NCBI RefSeq assembly: GCF_047495875.1
Contig: NC_092474.1
Location: forward strand, 11,873,655 to 11,937,654
DNA length: 64,000 nucleotides
Direction of reading: 5' to 3'
Origin: Pithys albifrons albifrons
Lineage: Eukaryota > Chordata > Aves > Passeriformes > Thamnophilidae
Shown: positions 48,321 to 60,577 of the stretch, in pieces
Numbering within the stretch: the first letter of the stretch is position 1
Layout: each line of letters begins with the position of its first letter
The notes under the pieces: generated by a model
Told to the model about the DNA's origin: nothing
Databases searched by the model: none
Seen by the model: the letters and a program-made list of their open reading frames with translations, nothing else
Made by a program: the position numbers and the translations under genes

Positions 48321-49149
48321 AAAGGAGGGAGAGACAAAAAGAGGAAGGAAAGCTTCAGATATTCTCTGTAAATCCGTGTTCTGCTGCAAAACATCCTCCT
48401 GGGCAGCTGGTGGTGTGTGGTCCCTGAAATGGGGAGCGTGGGGAGCATCAGGATGTGGTAAAGGTGGGGTCAAATCCTGCCTGGTGCTCAGGTTGAGGGG
48501 TGGTGCCCATTGCTCCGGGAGATGGGTTTGAGGTCCCACCAGGAAAGCCTTTTGTGCCACCAAAGGGGGAAAAGACTAATTCAACTAAAAAGTTTGGAGC
48601 TGGAAGGGGAGACCCACAGGCCAGATCTAGAGGTGTCCATGGGGCTTTTCTGCCAATAAGTGGGGAGAAAAGGGGAGGAAAAAACAGCATCTAAGCTGAC
48701 CATACCATGTTCCTATTTCTGCTGGGACACACAAACGTTATTCCCATCATTTTCAGGAGGTTTCCCATGTTTGCCCTTGGGTTTCTCCCTAGAATGCAGC
48801 TGACAAAGATTCTGCCAAGCCAGGTAGGAACAGGGCTCTGCTGCTGGGGAATGCTCAGGGACACCAAGAGGTGAGAAAAAGCTCATTTTCCCACAGCAGC
48901 AGATATTTTTCTGTAGCTGGACATGTCCCCTGGAAAAAGGAGCTTAACTTGCTGCTTACCTACTGCCAAGTTCAGGGATAACAGTGTCTCTCTGAAGTCA
49001 CACCAAGGTCCAGATCAGGAGCATGCAAAGTTGCAAGTGGGAATGGGATGGGAAATATGGAAGAGCCAACACCCCTAAATCCAGGCTGATGCAGTCTGTG
49101 GTCTCCAGGTAGTGCACAGGATGTGGACAGGCGATAACAAGGATGGACT

Positions 49150-49306
49150 TAGAGAAGCTGTGGCTGCCCCATCCCTGGAAGTGTCCAGGGCCTGGTTGGA
49201 TGGGGCTTGGAGCAACCTAAACTAGTGGAAGGTGTCCCTGCCCATGGCTGAGCTGGATGAGCTTTAAGGTCCCTTCCAGCCCAAACCATTCTGGGATTTT
49301 ATGACT
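49150..49306 (+). mobile_element. CR1 LINE 3' fragment
   Basis: Forward CR1 'gctgtggctgccccatccct', 'gatggggcttggagcaacct', 'tgggattttatga' end. Near-identical in structure to 9505-9672. Confidence 0.9.
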
Positions 49307-52300
49307 TATTGAACTTTGCCCATAGATACCATGAACAAAACCTCTTCCACACAGACATCTCTGCTAAATGCAGTGCCCCAAACCTTCCTCCTAGTTCTAC
49401 CATGCTCAGAAAAGAAGCACCAAGAAGAAAGAGCTGTTGTGAAAGGAGCAAAGAACTGGCAGAAAACTGCCTAAAGCAAGAACAAAGTGATGGGAACACC
49501 AACCAAGAGAGAAAAAATAATCACCCCACACCTTTCCTCCACCAGAAAGCACATTGTCAAGCCAAAGAGATGTAAGTTTGGTTCAGCCTCAGGTAAGGGG
49601 GGAAATTAAAAGCAAGTGTTCAATTAATTCCTCATTTATGGCCAAGTATCCAGTATATTGCCTCCCTCATTCCCCAAATCACCCACTGTCAGTATGTTTA
49701 GAAACAGGTTGCAAATTAATGTTCTTCCTGCATGTGGCTGTCAGAGGAGATAAGGGATTTCTTTGGAGGGTCACTTTTTCATTAGTGTGGTATAATTACT
49801 GCTGGGGGAAACCACAGAGCTGCCCTTGATATGCACTTTTTTGGAGGCTGGTGAATCAGATCCCTCTCCAAACATGGCATTGGGTAATGAGGATCTGGGA
49901 ATGGGCATATTCCCACCCATCACTGCAGTGACAGCGCAGCTCAGGCTGGAAAACCAGCAGTGGGATTGGTGCTTGGTACCTTGGAAAAGGGAAAAAACCC
50001 TCAGGAATACAAGAATTCACCTTGGAAAAGGGCAATAAAAGGAGAAATATATAAATTCACCTGACCTTATGGAGAACTCCTCATGTGAGCTCCTCCAAAG
50101 AGAGAAACAGACCCTTCCAGAGGTGAGACACCTTCTTCTGCTCCAGGTACCTAAACCCATGCCCTTGGAGACCTCATCTCACAAAACTCCACCAAGGCTT
50201 TAGGTCCAAGGACCTTGTGCACCAAGGTCAGTGTTGCTGTGATTGACCGTAAGAGGCATCTGCAGTCAGACACTTTGGAGATGATATTATCAATTTCAAA
50301 TTAATACTTGTTCATTAGAGACCTTTCTTTAGCCTGACATTTCCAGAGAACCAACATCAATATCTTGGTTGTTAAAAGCTTGTTTACCACAGAAAGAAAT
50401 AAAGCAGTGACATTCTGTAAGGTCATTCATTTGTGTTCAATAAGAATTTGGGGGGGAAAAAAGAAGTTAAGCATGTGCCAAATGTTCCCTTTCATCTTGA
50501 ACCAGTTTTTAATGCTTCTACATGCAAAAAGACAGGTCATTCAGTCACTCTTGAGTCTTCCCAAGTGCTACAGAGATTCCCCCCCAGGTAAAAACCAGGC
50601 ACTTTAAAAATAAGAGAGAAACACATGTTGTAACTCTCAGAAATCCAACCAACTCACTGCAGATCTATTGAGGGCAACTTGATGGGACAAACCCTGACTG
50701 TGATGGGACAAACCACAGTTGTCATGTTGTTTTCAGGAAGCTTCTCCTGACATCAAGATCAAGTAGAGCCTGAGGAAAATGGACACAACCTTCATTCGAC
50801 CCCGAGTTTTCCCCTCGTCCATCCCCACTTCCAGTTTTGCAGCAAATAAACAGAAAATTGAGCATTGGGGAACATTGAATGCCATGTTGGTGGGGCAGCT
50901 CCTTGCCAGGGTGATTAGACTGGCAAATTGCAAAATTAGTGCTGAGAAATGTCAAAATTAAACTGGGAAATGGCAACACATTGAAGGAAAGAGCCAAAAT
51001 GCGTGCAAGGACCAGCTGCAGTGCATAAACACCCCAGTTTTTTGGGGGTACTGTACCTCCTAGTGGGTTTGATGGAGATGTTGGCTTCCCAAAGTCCCTC
51101 TCATAATCCATCAAGGCCATCACATGCCTCATTTGGTCTTGGGGGAGTTGTGGGAAGCACCAAATTGGCCCTTAAGTCTTGGCTTCCCCTTCAGCTCTTC
51201 CTCCCAAGCTCTCTCCCTCCAACTTGGCTTCCTTGACAGGGAAATGAGGATCATGAATGATTTTGCTTTTCTTTCCAAGGCACTGAGATGATTTGATTTA
51301 AGAAAATTACAAAAAAAAAAAAAAAAAAAGAAAGAAAAAGGCATTTTTGAGTTCCAAGTGGAACTAGAAAGCCATGGATGAAAAGAGTTGGTCAAAAAGT
51401 TCTAAGGTGATTGTCCTTCCAAACCCACATTTGGATCAAATCAACATTTTTCAAGAACTTGTTGATTTCTACGAAATTTTTGAAGAGGGACAAAGTTTTT
51501 GCCTCAACTTTCCAGAAGTGTTGGAATATTTAATTTCATTTTGGACATTATTTTGTTGGAGCATTTAATTTAAAATATATTAAAATATATACTGACAGAT
51601 TATTATATATTAAATGTCATAATGCATTTTATGATGTTAAATTTAAAATATGTATAGAAAAGGCCAAATAAAATATTTTCTCATATTAAAATGTCAGATT
51701 GTTATTGAAACAAATGATTTTTTTTTTTGTTTAAACACAGTCAGGAAGTATTTGAGACTTCCTACACACTTATTGCTTTGGTCCAGTTTTACTGCATGAA
51801 AAATGCTGGTTTTTAATTGCTTTGCAGAATGGGAAAATTTAATTTTGTTGTTTTCAAACCAGAAATTGCAGTTCTCAATCAGCCCTCAAGGTACTGGAAT
51901 TTCTCAGGCTGTAATTTTCCCACGGAATGGAGGGAGGAGGAAAAGACACTCATTTCCACCAACATTTTGGAATCATCAGTTAAACAGAAATTGAGGCAGT
52001 TGAAAAGACTCCGGTTCTGCCAAGCCAAGGAAATTGAGCTGGTGACAAATATTTTTTCCTAAAAAGCCAAAAATTTGCAAACACACACGGGATTCTATGG
52101 AACATCAAAGCCATTTTACCTTTCTGGGGTGGTACACGGCACATCTTGGTCCTCAGGCAGTGATGTCTTTAATAGGCAACTCCTGTCATTGCTCTGGGAA
52201 GGAAAAATAACAAGTTTTCCTTGTTGTATGTTTCTCTTAAGCTTGGGAAAAAGAAAAAAGGAAAGAAGAGGAAAGAAATACCCTTGTGCTGCAGATTCTC

Positions 52301-52680
52301 AACATCTTCTGTTAAATACTGTTTATGTGGGGAGAAGAACGGGCAGAAGGCAGGAGACAGTCCCCAGGTTGGAACTCTCTGCACAGCTGCAGAAATGCTG
52401 CTTGGGGGCTTGGGAAATGTGGGTTTACAGCTTGCACAAAGGGGAAAATGTGTATGAACATCACACTTCTGGTGGTGAAAGCCCTCCCACAAACCTCTGC
52501 CTGCAAGATCATGATGCTGGTTTCAATCCCTTATCTAATGCAAATGAAGCTGAGAGAAAAGATAAAAAACATGTAAGAACTGTTCCCTTCTCATAGTGAG
52601 TGGTTTGCTCATAAAAAAGTTGTCACAGAAATGAGAGGCAAACTGTGCTCCTCAATGTCCTTAAAATGCACAATGTTTCT
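49307..52680. other. Intergenic, AT-rich towards its middle
   Basis: Includes a 14-bp unit TGATGGGACAAACC repeated at 50680-50693 and 50701-50714, a 19-A run (51311-51329) and a strongly AT-rich stretch at 51530-51720. No gene recognised. Confidence 0.55.
51311..51329 (+). repeat. Homopolymer A tract (19 A)
   Basis: Uninterrupted A run followed by GAAAGAAAAAG. No retroposed gene body is recognisable upstream, so I do not call it a poly-A tail. Confidence 0.9.
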
Positions 52681-52682
52681 AT

Positions 52683-52835
52683 AGGAACCTCAGGAGGTCT
52701 TTATTTCAACCTCCTGCTCACAAGCAAGGTCTGCACTGAATTCAGACTGGATCACTCAGGTCTTTGTCCAGTTGGTGCTTGACCATCTCCAAGGATGGAG
52801 ATCCTGGGACCTCCCTGCAGCCTCTATCCAGCCAA
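52683..52835 (-). mobile_element. Diverged CR1 LINE fragment
   Basis: Reverse CR1-like: 'ggaacctcaggaggtcttta' then 'tcaggtctttgtccagttgg' and 'atctccaaggatggagatcc'. An older subfamily type. Confidence 0.7.
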
Positions 52836-53664
52836 AAAGTACAAATAAAGTTGTCTATTTTCCTCTCATGGTTGATGGCTTTCCCTCATGACTAATATGG
52901 AGGGGTTTGTGATGTGACCTCTGGTCTGGTTGGGATTGCCAGATTCCAAGATCATCAGGTCCTTCCTGACACCATGCTCTACATCTCCTTTGTGGGATGG
53001 AGAACAGATCTGACAACAGCACTATAATTTCACCCACTGTGGGAGTCTCAGTTTTTCCCAGCTGATGATTCAGCCAGCAAGCAGAACAAAGGACATACTG
53101 CAGTGGTGTGGTCACCCCTCTGCCAAATCACTGCTCAGTCAGTTCACATGACATGTCTCTCATCTTGAGCACGTAGTGACGTTTCATTGGCATTAATCTG
53201 CTCTCCATGCATCAGTAATACATTACTTGCCCACTCTCAGAGCCACAAGGCATTCCCTGATGGAATCACAGCATGCAAGGAAACTCCTTGTTCCATTAAT
53301 GACTGTTGGGTTTGTGGAACGACCAAGGGAAGCTGTTTCCAGTGACTTCACAGCAGCAGCAGTGAGGGCTGTGCTGGGAGGACCCACTCTCAGAGAGAGC
53401 AATTCCCACTGTCCCTCTCCCAGCCCCTCAGCTGGAGTCATGTCCTTGCTCCCCTTTTCCACAACCAGGCTGGTGATGCTGTTGGAGGATTCCAGCCTGA
53501 GCTGGGGGAAGTCCAGGCCCCTCCCATCAAGCAGCACTAGTGTTGGTGTCCCCACTCTGCTTCTGTTTCTCATCACACCTCTAGTTCTGTGGGATGGACC
53601 TATTGCTGTGGGCTCATACAGCACCAAGAACCTCAGAAACTGTGATATCCTAATGCTATTGTTA

Positions 53665-53700
53665 AATATACATATATAGTGTATATATACACATATATAA
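53665..53700. repeat. TA-rich microsatellite
   Basis: Alternating TA/CA/TG run around 'gtatatatacacatatataa'. Confidence 0.85.
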
Positions 53701-53994
53701 AAGGCAAGACAGTCACATTCCTGTGCTTTCAGGCAAGTCCCCCAGTTGTTGTTTCCAACCTCCTCTTGAAAAAACCTTGCTACTACCTGGAAAAGGAGAC
53801 CAGGCAGATGCAGTGAGTAGAGGCCAGGAGAAGGAGAACCAAAGAAAGGTCAAATGCCAACTTCTCAGGCACTCCATTTTGAGATTCCACACATCTCTCA
53901 GGCTCCACTGCCTGGTTAAGTTGAGTCTGGGTAAAATAGGAGAGATATTATTAGTCCAAACAAGATGTTCTACCTTAACTGCAGGGAACAAAAA

Positions 53995-54062
53995 AAAAAA
54001 ATCAAAGAATATCCTGAGTTGGAAGGGGCTCACTATGATCATCAAAGTCCATCTCATTCAAT
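53995..54062 (-). mobile_element. CR1 LINE terminal scrap
   Basis: 'gaatatcctgagttggaagg' and 'gatcatcaaagtccatctc' match the reversed last about 60 bases of a CR1, next to a short A-run. Confidence 0.75.
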
Positions 54063-54319
54063 AGGAAGCTGTGTATTGAATGAGTTTAAAGTTGAGACCT
54101 CTTCCATGTTTCCAAGGACAAGCAGCCCCCGGTGAGGAGCTGGGGGTGAGTGCAGGGGAACCCCTCCCATTACCAAGGAAAAGCTGCTTCTCTCAGGGTC
54201 CTGCTTGCAGAACTAGCAGCATCCAGGGCCAGGCTGTCAGTAACACATGTGGGGTGGGGGAGTGGGTGTTTACACTGGATATAAATGATCCTCACAGTTT
54301 TGGGCTGGAGGTTTGATTG

Positions 54320-54620
54320 CCTGACAGTCCTACCATACGGACGGCTCGAGTGCACACATTCTTGAATGTTTTCATTATTTTTTCATTTGTAATTTTATTT
54401 CATAATAGTAACAAGACACCCCAGGGCAATGTGTTTCCAGAGGATTATTGCCTTCAGCTTTTTGCTTTATGACACATGCCATAATCGCCAAGAAATGTAC
54501 AACCTGTCATATCTCATTACTTCAGCGTGGGTTTGACATCCATGTATGAGGCGCGATGGATAGACCAGAGCCATAAAATTATATGGACATTTGGTGGCAA
54601 AAGTTAGTTTGTGCAAGAAG
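54320..54620. promoter_or_regulatory. Candidate conserved regulatory block, strongest by texture
   Basis: AT-rich unique sequence that nevertheless keeps CpGs ('catacggacggctcgagtgc', 'ccataatcgccaag', 'tgaggcgcgatgg'), as expected under selection. It holds homeodomain-type AT cores and the near-palindrome CCATAAAATTATATGG around 54573. No repeat, no open frame. Confidence 0.4.
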
Positions 54621-55681
54621 TTCCTGAGAATGGCTTGCAGCTGGGCTAGCTCAGCATGGAGCCATCCTCAACTTCAGAGCTCTTACAAGTTGTTTTTGCT
54701 CTTACTCTGCCCACAGAGCCATTGCAGAGGGTGCAATGAACTAATTGTGTGGTTTCATGCTCCTCTGCTTCCCTTTTCACTTGGCAAGGTTCACCCCACC
54801 TGCAGATACTGTCAAGAAACACCTTCCAGGCAAGCTCAGCCCTGGGGTGACTCACAAGAGTCCCCTGAGGACTTGCAAAAAGCAAGTCCCAAGTCAGGCT
54901 CCTTCTACCTTTTACTACACACTGCCTGTAAATAACCATTCACAAGATTTCCTGGAGACCTGTAATGGGGATGGGGGAAAAGGAAAGAACACAGAACGTG
55001 GGGCACAAGCTGCCTTCTTCCACAAAAAGGTGGCCTTTTGGATTTATTTTATGAGTTCTGTCAGTCTGGGCATCTGGCACAGGAAGCCAAATGTCTGAAA
55101 ATAGGGGTCAAATGTAGACACCCTTTCTTTTGGTGAGCTGCCAAGGGACAGGAGAGAGGCAGGCAGTAGGTGACCCACAGGTGTGCTCTGCAGGTCACGT
55201 TCTCCTTGGCCAACAAGGCTGGTGAGGTGTGCAGGGCCCACATTCAGCACTCCAGGATGCTTTAACCAGAGCTGCTGCACCACGGCCAAGAAGGTTGGTG
55301 GTTACAAGTTCTTCTCTGGTGCTCACAGGGACTCAAACAGGAGGCCATTCATGGGGATCCAGTGATTCCCAGCACTCCACTGCCCTCAGTGTGTTGGGAA
55401 GTTATGTCACCCCCAGGGCTGAGGCAATGCACAGGCTGTGATGCCTCCTCTCCACAAAGCTCAGCACTGAGGTTCTGGCTGGAGAACATCAGCACTCAGC
55501 TAAGCACAGGGTGAAGCTCAAGCAGATGAAGAGCACTTTTGTACAGCTCCAACACACAAACACTCCTCAGATCAGAGGTTCCTGACATACCTCCTTGAAG
55601 AAGAAGCAAGACCAAGCTAAAGACTAACTATGAAGAGACAGCAGGCTATAAAGGGCTTTCACTCTGAGGGACCCAAATGCT
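54621..55681. other. Intergenic, no gene recognised
   Basis: Nothing I can name. Confidence 0.5.
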
Positions 55682-56292
55682 TTCTTGGTTGGACTTCGGA
55701 TCATGGATCACAGAAAGGCTTGAGTTGAAAGGGATCTTAAAGGTCATCTAGTTGCAACCCCTCTGCCAGATACCAGGATGTCACCCACTAGCCCAGGTTG
55801 CACTAACCCCTGTCCAGCCTGGCCTTGGACATTTCTAGGGCAGCCGCAGCTTCTCTGGGCAACCTATGCCAGGGCCTCACCACCCTCACAGCAGAGAATT
55901 TCTTCCTTACATCTAAATCTCTCCTCTTTTACTTTAAATCCCTTCCCCCTTGTCCTATCACTATCTGCCAATGTAAAAAGTCACTCTCCCACTTTTGTAT
56001 AATCCCTTTTTAAGTAGTGCAAGGCTGCAATAAGTTCTCCCTGGAGCTTTTTCCTTTCCAGACTGAAAAACTATCTCATCCTATCTCCATATTGGAGATG
56101 CACCAGCACTCTGGACATCTTTGGGACTTCCTCCAGACCTGCTCCAACAGGTCCACACCTTCTCTGTGCTGAGGACTCCAGACCTGGAAACAGTACTTCA
56201 GATGAGGTCTCACATGGGTATAATAGAGGGAGAGAATCACCTCCCTCAAGGGTGATTCTTAAGGGTCTTTTCCAACCTAAACGATTCTTAAG
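55682..56292 (+). mobile_element. Nested CR1: forward CR1 end split by a reversed CR1 (outer element)
   Basis: The forward element is seen as 'cttggttggacttcggatc' before the insert and 'ttaagggtcttttccaacct' then 'aaacgattctta' after it (about 56251-56291). The two pieces join naturally in the CR1 consensus, so one older CR1 was interrupted. Confidence 0.7.
55702..56249 (-). mobile_element. CR1 LINE inserted in an older CR1 (inner element)
   Basis: Reverse CR1 of about 550 bases: 'gagttgaaagggatcttaaa', 'cttctctgggcaacctatgc', 'ctccagacctgctccaacag', ending at 'gaatcacctccctcaag'. Confidence 0.88.
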
Positions 56293-59200
56293 ATGCTGCT
56301 GGATCTGAGAGACAGAATAAACAAGCAGGAGAAACCCCTCACATGTATCTGACCATCGAGGGAGTTATGAGATGCTGTAGAAGACACTCTTAAGCCTATT
56401 CTGTACAACTGCAAGTGCCTTTCTCTGCCTGGGAACACTCACAATAAGGCTCTGAGAGCTGGACCACCAGGACGAGCCTTACCCAGAGGTAAATTGAGAC
56501 TTTTGCCTGGCAGCACAAGCCTTGCACTGGGCTCTGAATGCCAGGTCTGTACTAGCCTGGGTGGTACAACCACCAGCTGGTCTTCCAGCCCAGTCCCTGC
56601 TGGAGATCTCCCAGGACCACAGGAGGCTCAGTCCTCGCTCAGTTAGGCCAGGATGGAGATTTATTTTTTTGTTTGGCAGGAGGGAACATGCCCTTAACCA
56701 CAAAGCCTACAAGAATCCACGACCCAGCCCTTTAGAAACACAAGCACGAAATAAATTCACAACAAGGCTTTTCATCTCCAGGGAAGTTCACCTTACCTGA
56801 GTCCTGGAACAATGTCACAGGGATAGAGCCTTCCTTTCTCCTGGTGATGGGGTTTACAGCAGCTTTGCCATGTTCTGTGCCTTTAAGCTCTCTGTACTTC
56901 TGCCTGCCTTTCTGAACAGCAACCTTTTTGTTCTCCAGTCTGCTGCAACTCACAGATATGTGCACCATGCCCTCTTTCACAGACATTTCTTAAAAATCCT
57001 TCTTGCTGTTCTCCATAATCTAAAGTTAAATATATTCAGCTTAAAAATATATGGCTGAAGTGTTTTTTTTCCAGACCACCCTTCTCTTCTCCCCCACTCA
57101 AAAACCACTGGTGTTTTCTCAGTTGAGCAGGATCAGCCTCCTGCAGGTGGAAAAGGCAATTCATGAAGACACACTACAATTATGCTCAGTCAAATGCTCC
57201 TCTTGAATACACAGGACAAATCCCCTTTGCCTACATCACTTTTGCTATACCTGCTCACACTCAAGTTTCCCTTTATTCTTGAGAGCAGCTTAACAGAAAT
57301 CTCAACCATCCCAGTAGCATCTAAAGAGTTTTTTTCTCCTTGCCAAGTTTCCTCCTGGCTCTAGAAGGGCAAACAGCAGCCACACAGCTCCTTCTGTGCT
57401 CCAGAATGCCCCTCCCCAAGGCTGGTGGGCAGGAGAGGTGTCCTCAGCCACGCTCAGAGGGCTGGCACACCATCACAGCCAGCTTTGAGTGGGAGCTGCC
57501 TTTGGGTGTCCATGGCAAGGGCATCTCATTGAGCACCAATACTGCAAGGGAGGGGGGAGTCTGCAGGGCTTGGGGAGCTCATGGGTACGTGGGCTTGGAG
57601 GGCTGGAAGCTCCTGGGGGGATGCTGCTTGCAGGTGGGAGCCAGGAAACACGAGATCAGCCTCGGAGGGGGAAGCTGGGAAAAGCTAAAATACAGCACCA
57701 AATGTCACTGAGCTCACAGGGATGAAATTCAGACCCTACAACTTCAGAAATGGGACTTCCTCACCCTTTTTCTCCCTGCGAAGGAAATGTTCAAATGCAA
57801 GCACAGGGTGTGGACAGGAATCAGCTGAGATAACCCTGTCCCAGTTTCTCAGCACACACCCAATTTCTTTACCACTATTCCCTCTGCTCTGCCCATGGAA
57901 GGGGACACCTGAGTGCTCCCTGCATTGCAAAAATCATTTCAGAGATGCTCTTGTGCTCTGTTCTGTTCCCAAGGGGCAGCTGTGGCTCTGCAGCCTGGAG
58001 GACTCAGGCAGGGATTAGCACTATGAATAAAGGGTCCCCTGTGCTGGCAGGGCTTGGGCACATCTCTGGGCTGTTGGGGCAGTGCTTTTGGAGGGTGACA
58101 GCCACTGGGGTCTGTCCTGAGACATAAAACTCTTCTGGGAGTCACAGAGTGAACTAGGGAAATCCTGTAATTACCCAGGGACAGGTTCAGGTAATGGAGA
58201 AAATAAAAAAAATCAGGTGAAAACAATGAACCCTTTGCAATGGCTTCACTTCCTCTTGCTTTCTCTCAGTTACTTTTCCTCTCCATTATTGTACTGGTTC
58301 TTTGTTTTTTTCACTTGATCTGATTTTCTATATGACTTTCTCCATCTCTTCTTTTCTTTCTTTTTTTCCCCCTCTCCGTTTTATGCACTTTTGTTTTGTT
58401 TTTTTTTATTTCTGTGCAAACCATAACCTACATTTCAATTACACCTTACCTGGCACATGTGTCTGCAGTCTGTGCCCAGTGTCACAGTCTAGGTTGTGAT
58501 TTATGTGTTGGTGATGTGCTCCCATTTCTTCCCTCCCTTTTTTTATTTTTTATAAAATTATATATAGTTTTTCTTAGTGGAACCTTCATATTAAAAAATT
58601 CCACACACTTTATAATTCTATCTAATGCCTTTTCTCTCTCCCATATCAAACCCTTCAAAGGGACACACAAGGACCATGGTCCCAGCACATGGCTGGGATG
58701 CCCATCCCTCTCCTGCTGAAGCCAGTGCTGGAGGAAGAGCCCAGGATCAAAAACCTCTCTGGACAGCTCTGCAGAGGATGGTCTGACAACACATTTCATC
58801 CTCTCCTGAAGCACCTTCTCCCCCTGTCCAGCCCTTTGGGACCACCACAGATCACACCAAGGAGGTGGCATTCCAGGATGGAAGCCTTCACTTGTAGTTC
58901 CGTCATGTTTCCAGCTCTGACAGGAATGTATTTATTTATAAATGAAAAATGAGACACTGATCTCATGTCTGGGGTGAAGCAGGTCCTGACAAGTCATGCA
59001 AAACTGTTCCTGTTACTGCAGGGACCAGAATAGCAACACCCAGCCCTGGGCTCTACTAGTGGATGGATTAGCTTCAGAACAACACTTTGGGAACATACCC
59101 TGGGAAGAGCAGGGTATTTTTGGTTCCCAAAAGGTCCTTATGCATTCAGATAAACAGGGGGAGTAAAGAGGAAGGTGGGCAGAGCATGCTGTCCACAGTT

Positions 59201-59517
59201 CTTCCAGCACCCTTGGCCATCCATGGTGATTCTCCAGCTCCTTTCTCTCCCTTGCATCCACAAGGCCCTCCATAGAGGGAGGACCCTTCATCCATCCCAG
59301 CAGTTAAACAAAGTCTGCCTCTTTTACAAACATCCCTCTGTTCCCTGAATTTACCTGCCAGTTTCCTCTGTTTCTTGTGTTGGGAGACTCTTATGCAGTG
59401 ACCCTGGATCCCAACTCCCAGGAAGTCTCACCCTCTCCCTCTTGGCCACACTGCAGCAGGTTTCTTGGGGGTGTACCACCAAAACACTGAGCTTCTCACC
59501 TTCAGTGGGTTAAAATA
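56293..59517. other. Intergenic, no gene recognised
   Basis: A T-rich pyrimidine tract lies at 58290-58420. No exon or repeat family recognised. Confidence 0.5.
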
Positions 59518-59824
59518 TCACTCTCTTTTCCCAGGTAACAAGAGAAAGGACATGAGGAAAAAGCCTCAAGTTGTGCCAGGGGATTTAGATCAGATATTAG
59601 GAAATTCTCTTCACTGAAAGGGTTGTCAAGCATTGGAACCAGCTGCCCAGGGCAGAGGTGGACTCACCGTGCCTGAAGGGATTTAAAAGATAGATGTGGT
59701 GCCTGGAGAAAAATACACTAATCCACCACAGGGTTTGGTGGTGACCTTGGCAGTGCTGGGGGAATGACTGGACTCAGCCATCATAAAGGTTTTTTCCAAC
59801 CTAAATGATTCTGTTATTCTATGA
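59518..59824 (+). mobile_element. CR1 LINE 3' end, about 300 bp
   Basis: Forward CR1: 'cagatattaggaaattctct', 'aagcattggaaccagctgcc', terminus 'cctaaatgattctgttattc'. It holds an extra AT-rich piece at about 59712. Confidence 0.92.
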
Positions 59825-59999
59825 AAACGCATTTCAATAAACCCAGGGAGTATTCAAGAAAACCTCCCTGTTTCAAATATCCTCCAGAATGTCAAGTCTG
59901 AGATTCCTTGCTTGGAGGAGACCTTCTCCCAGGCTCTGTAGGGACACAGCAGCCAGTGTGGGGGTTGCAGCCAGGTGTGGTGCACATCAAACCCTGGAG

Positions 60000-60300
60000 A
60001 GAACAAAACCGAATGGTAAAAGCGGCTGCTCCTGGGACAGCCCAGGCGCGGGGGGACGGGGATGCCCTGGCTGAGCCTGGCGGGGGGCCCGGGTGGGAGG
60101 AGAGGGTGGGATGGGAGCGGGATCCCCCAGCCCCGGGGCAGGAGCGCCCCATCCCCGGGCCGGGGGCCACTAGAGGGCAATCGCGGCGTGTCCCACGCCC
60201 GGAGAGCGCCGGGACCGGGGGGATATCGGGGGACAGCGAGGGATGCGCAAGGGCTGCTCGGTGGTCGAAGGGCCCTGACAGGGCGCCTATTTATCCTGAA
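60000..60300. promoter_or_regulatory. Orphan CpG island 3
   Basis: The densest CpG block of the desert (about 60006-60296), flanked on both sides by CR1 elements within 1 kb. It holds a CTCF-like motif. Two frames stay open through it but are composition artefacts. Confidence 0.55.
60167..60179 (+). promoter_or_regulatory. CTCF-like motif
   Basis: CCACTAGAGGGCA, preceded by GGGG, fits the CTCF core pattern CCASYAGRKGGCR fully on the plus strand. The setting in a CpG island of a gene desert fits an insulator or loop anchor. Occupancy is unknown. Confidence 0.5.
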
Positions 60301-60577
60301 GATAAAACCCCCAAAACCTTAACTTTTCTGCTTTGTTTAAGATCTGCAGATGGGTAAAGAGAACGTACTTTTAAAATCCACGCGGCATTTGGGGGTGGTG
60401 CAGACACACACGGGCTCTTTCCGGACAGCACTATCAAACACAGACACAAAACGAAGAGGTCCAGCCCCAGGTGAGCTGCTTTTTATCCCCTGCTGATTGG
60501 GCTAATTTTAGGGAAAACCTGTTCCTGCCTAAGGTGGGCAGGTGTCAGCTGTTGTTTTCCACTTTGATAGAAGTATT

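Noticed and set aside
51311..51329. A-run as tail of a processed pseudogene
   Set aside because: No recognisable gene body or target-site duplication nearby.
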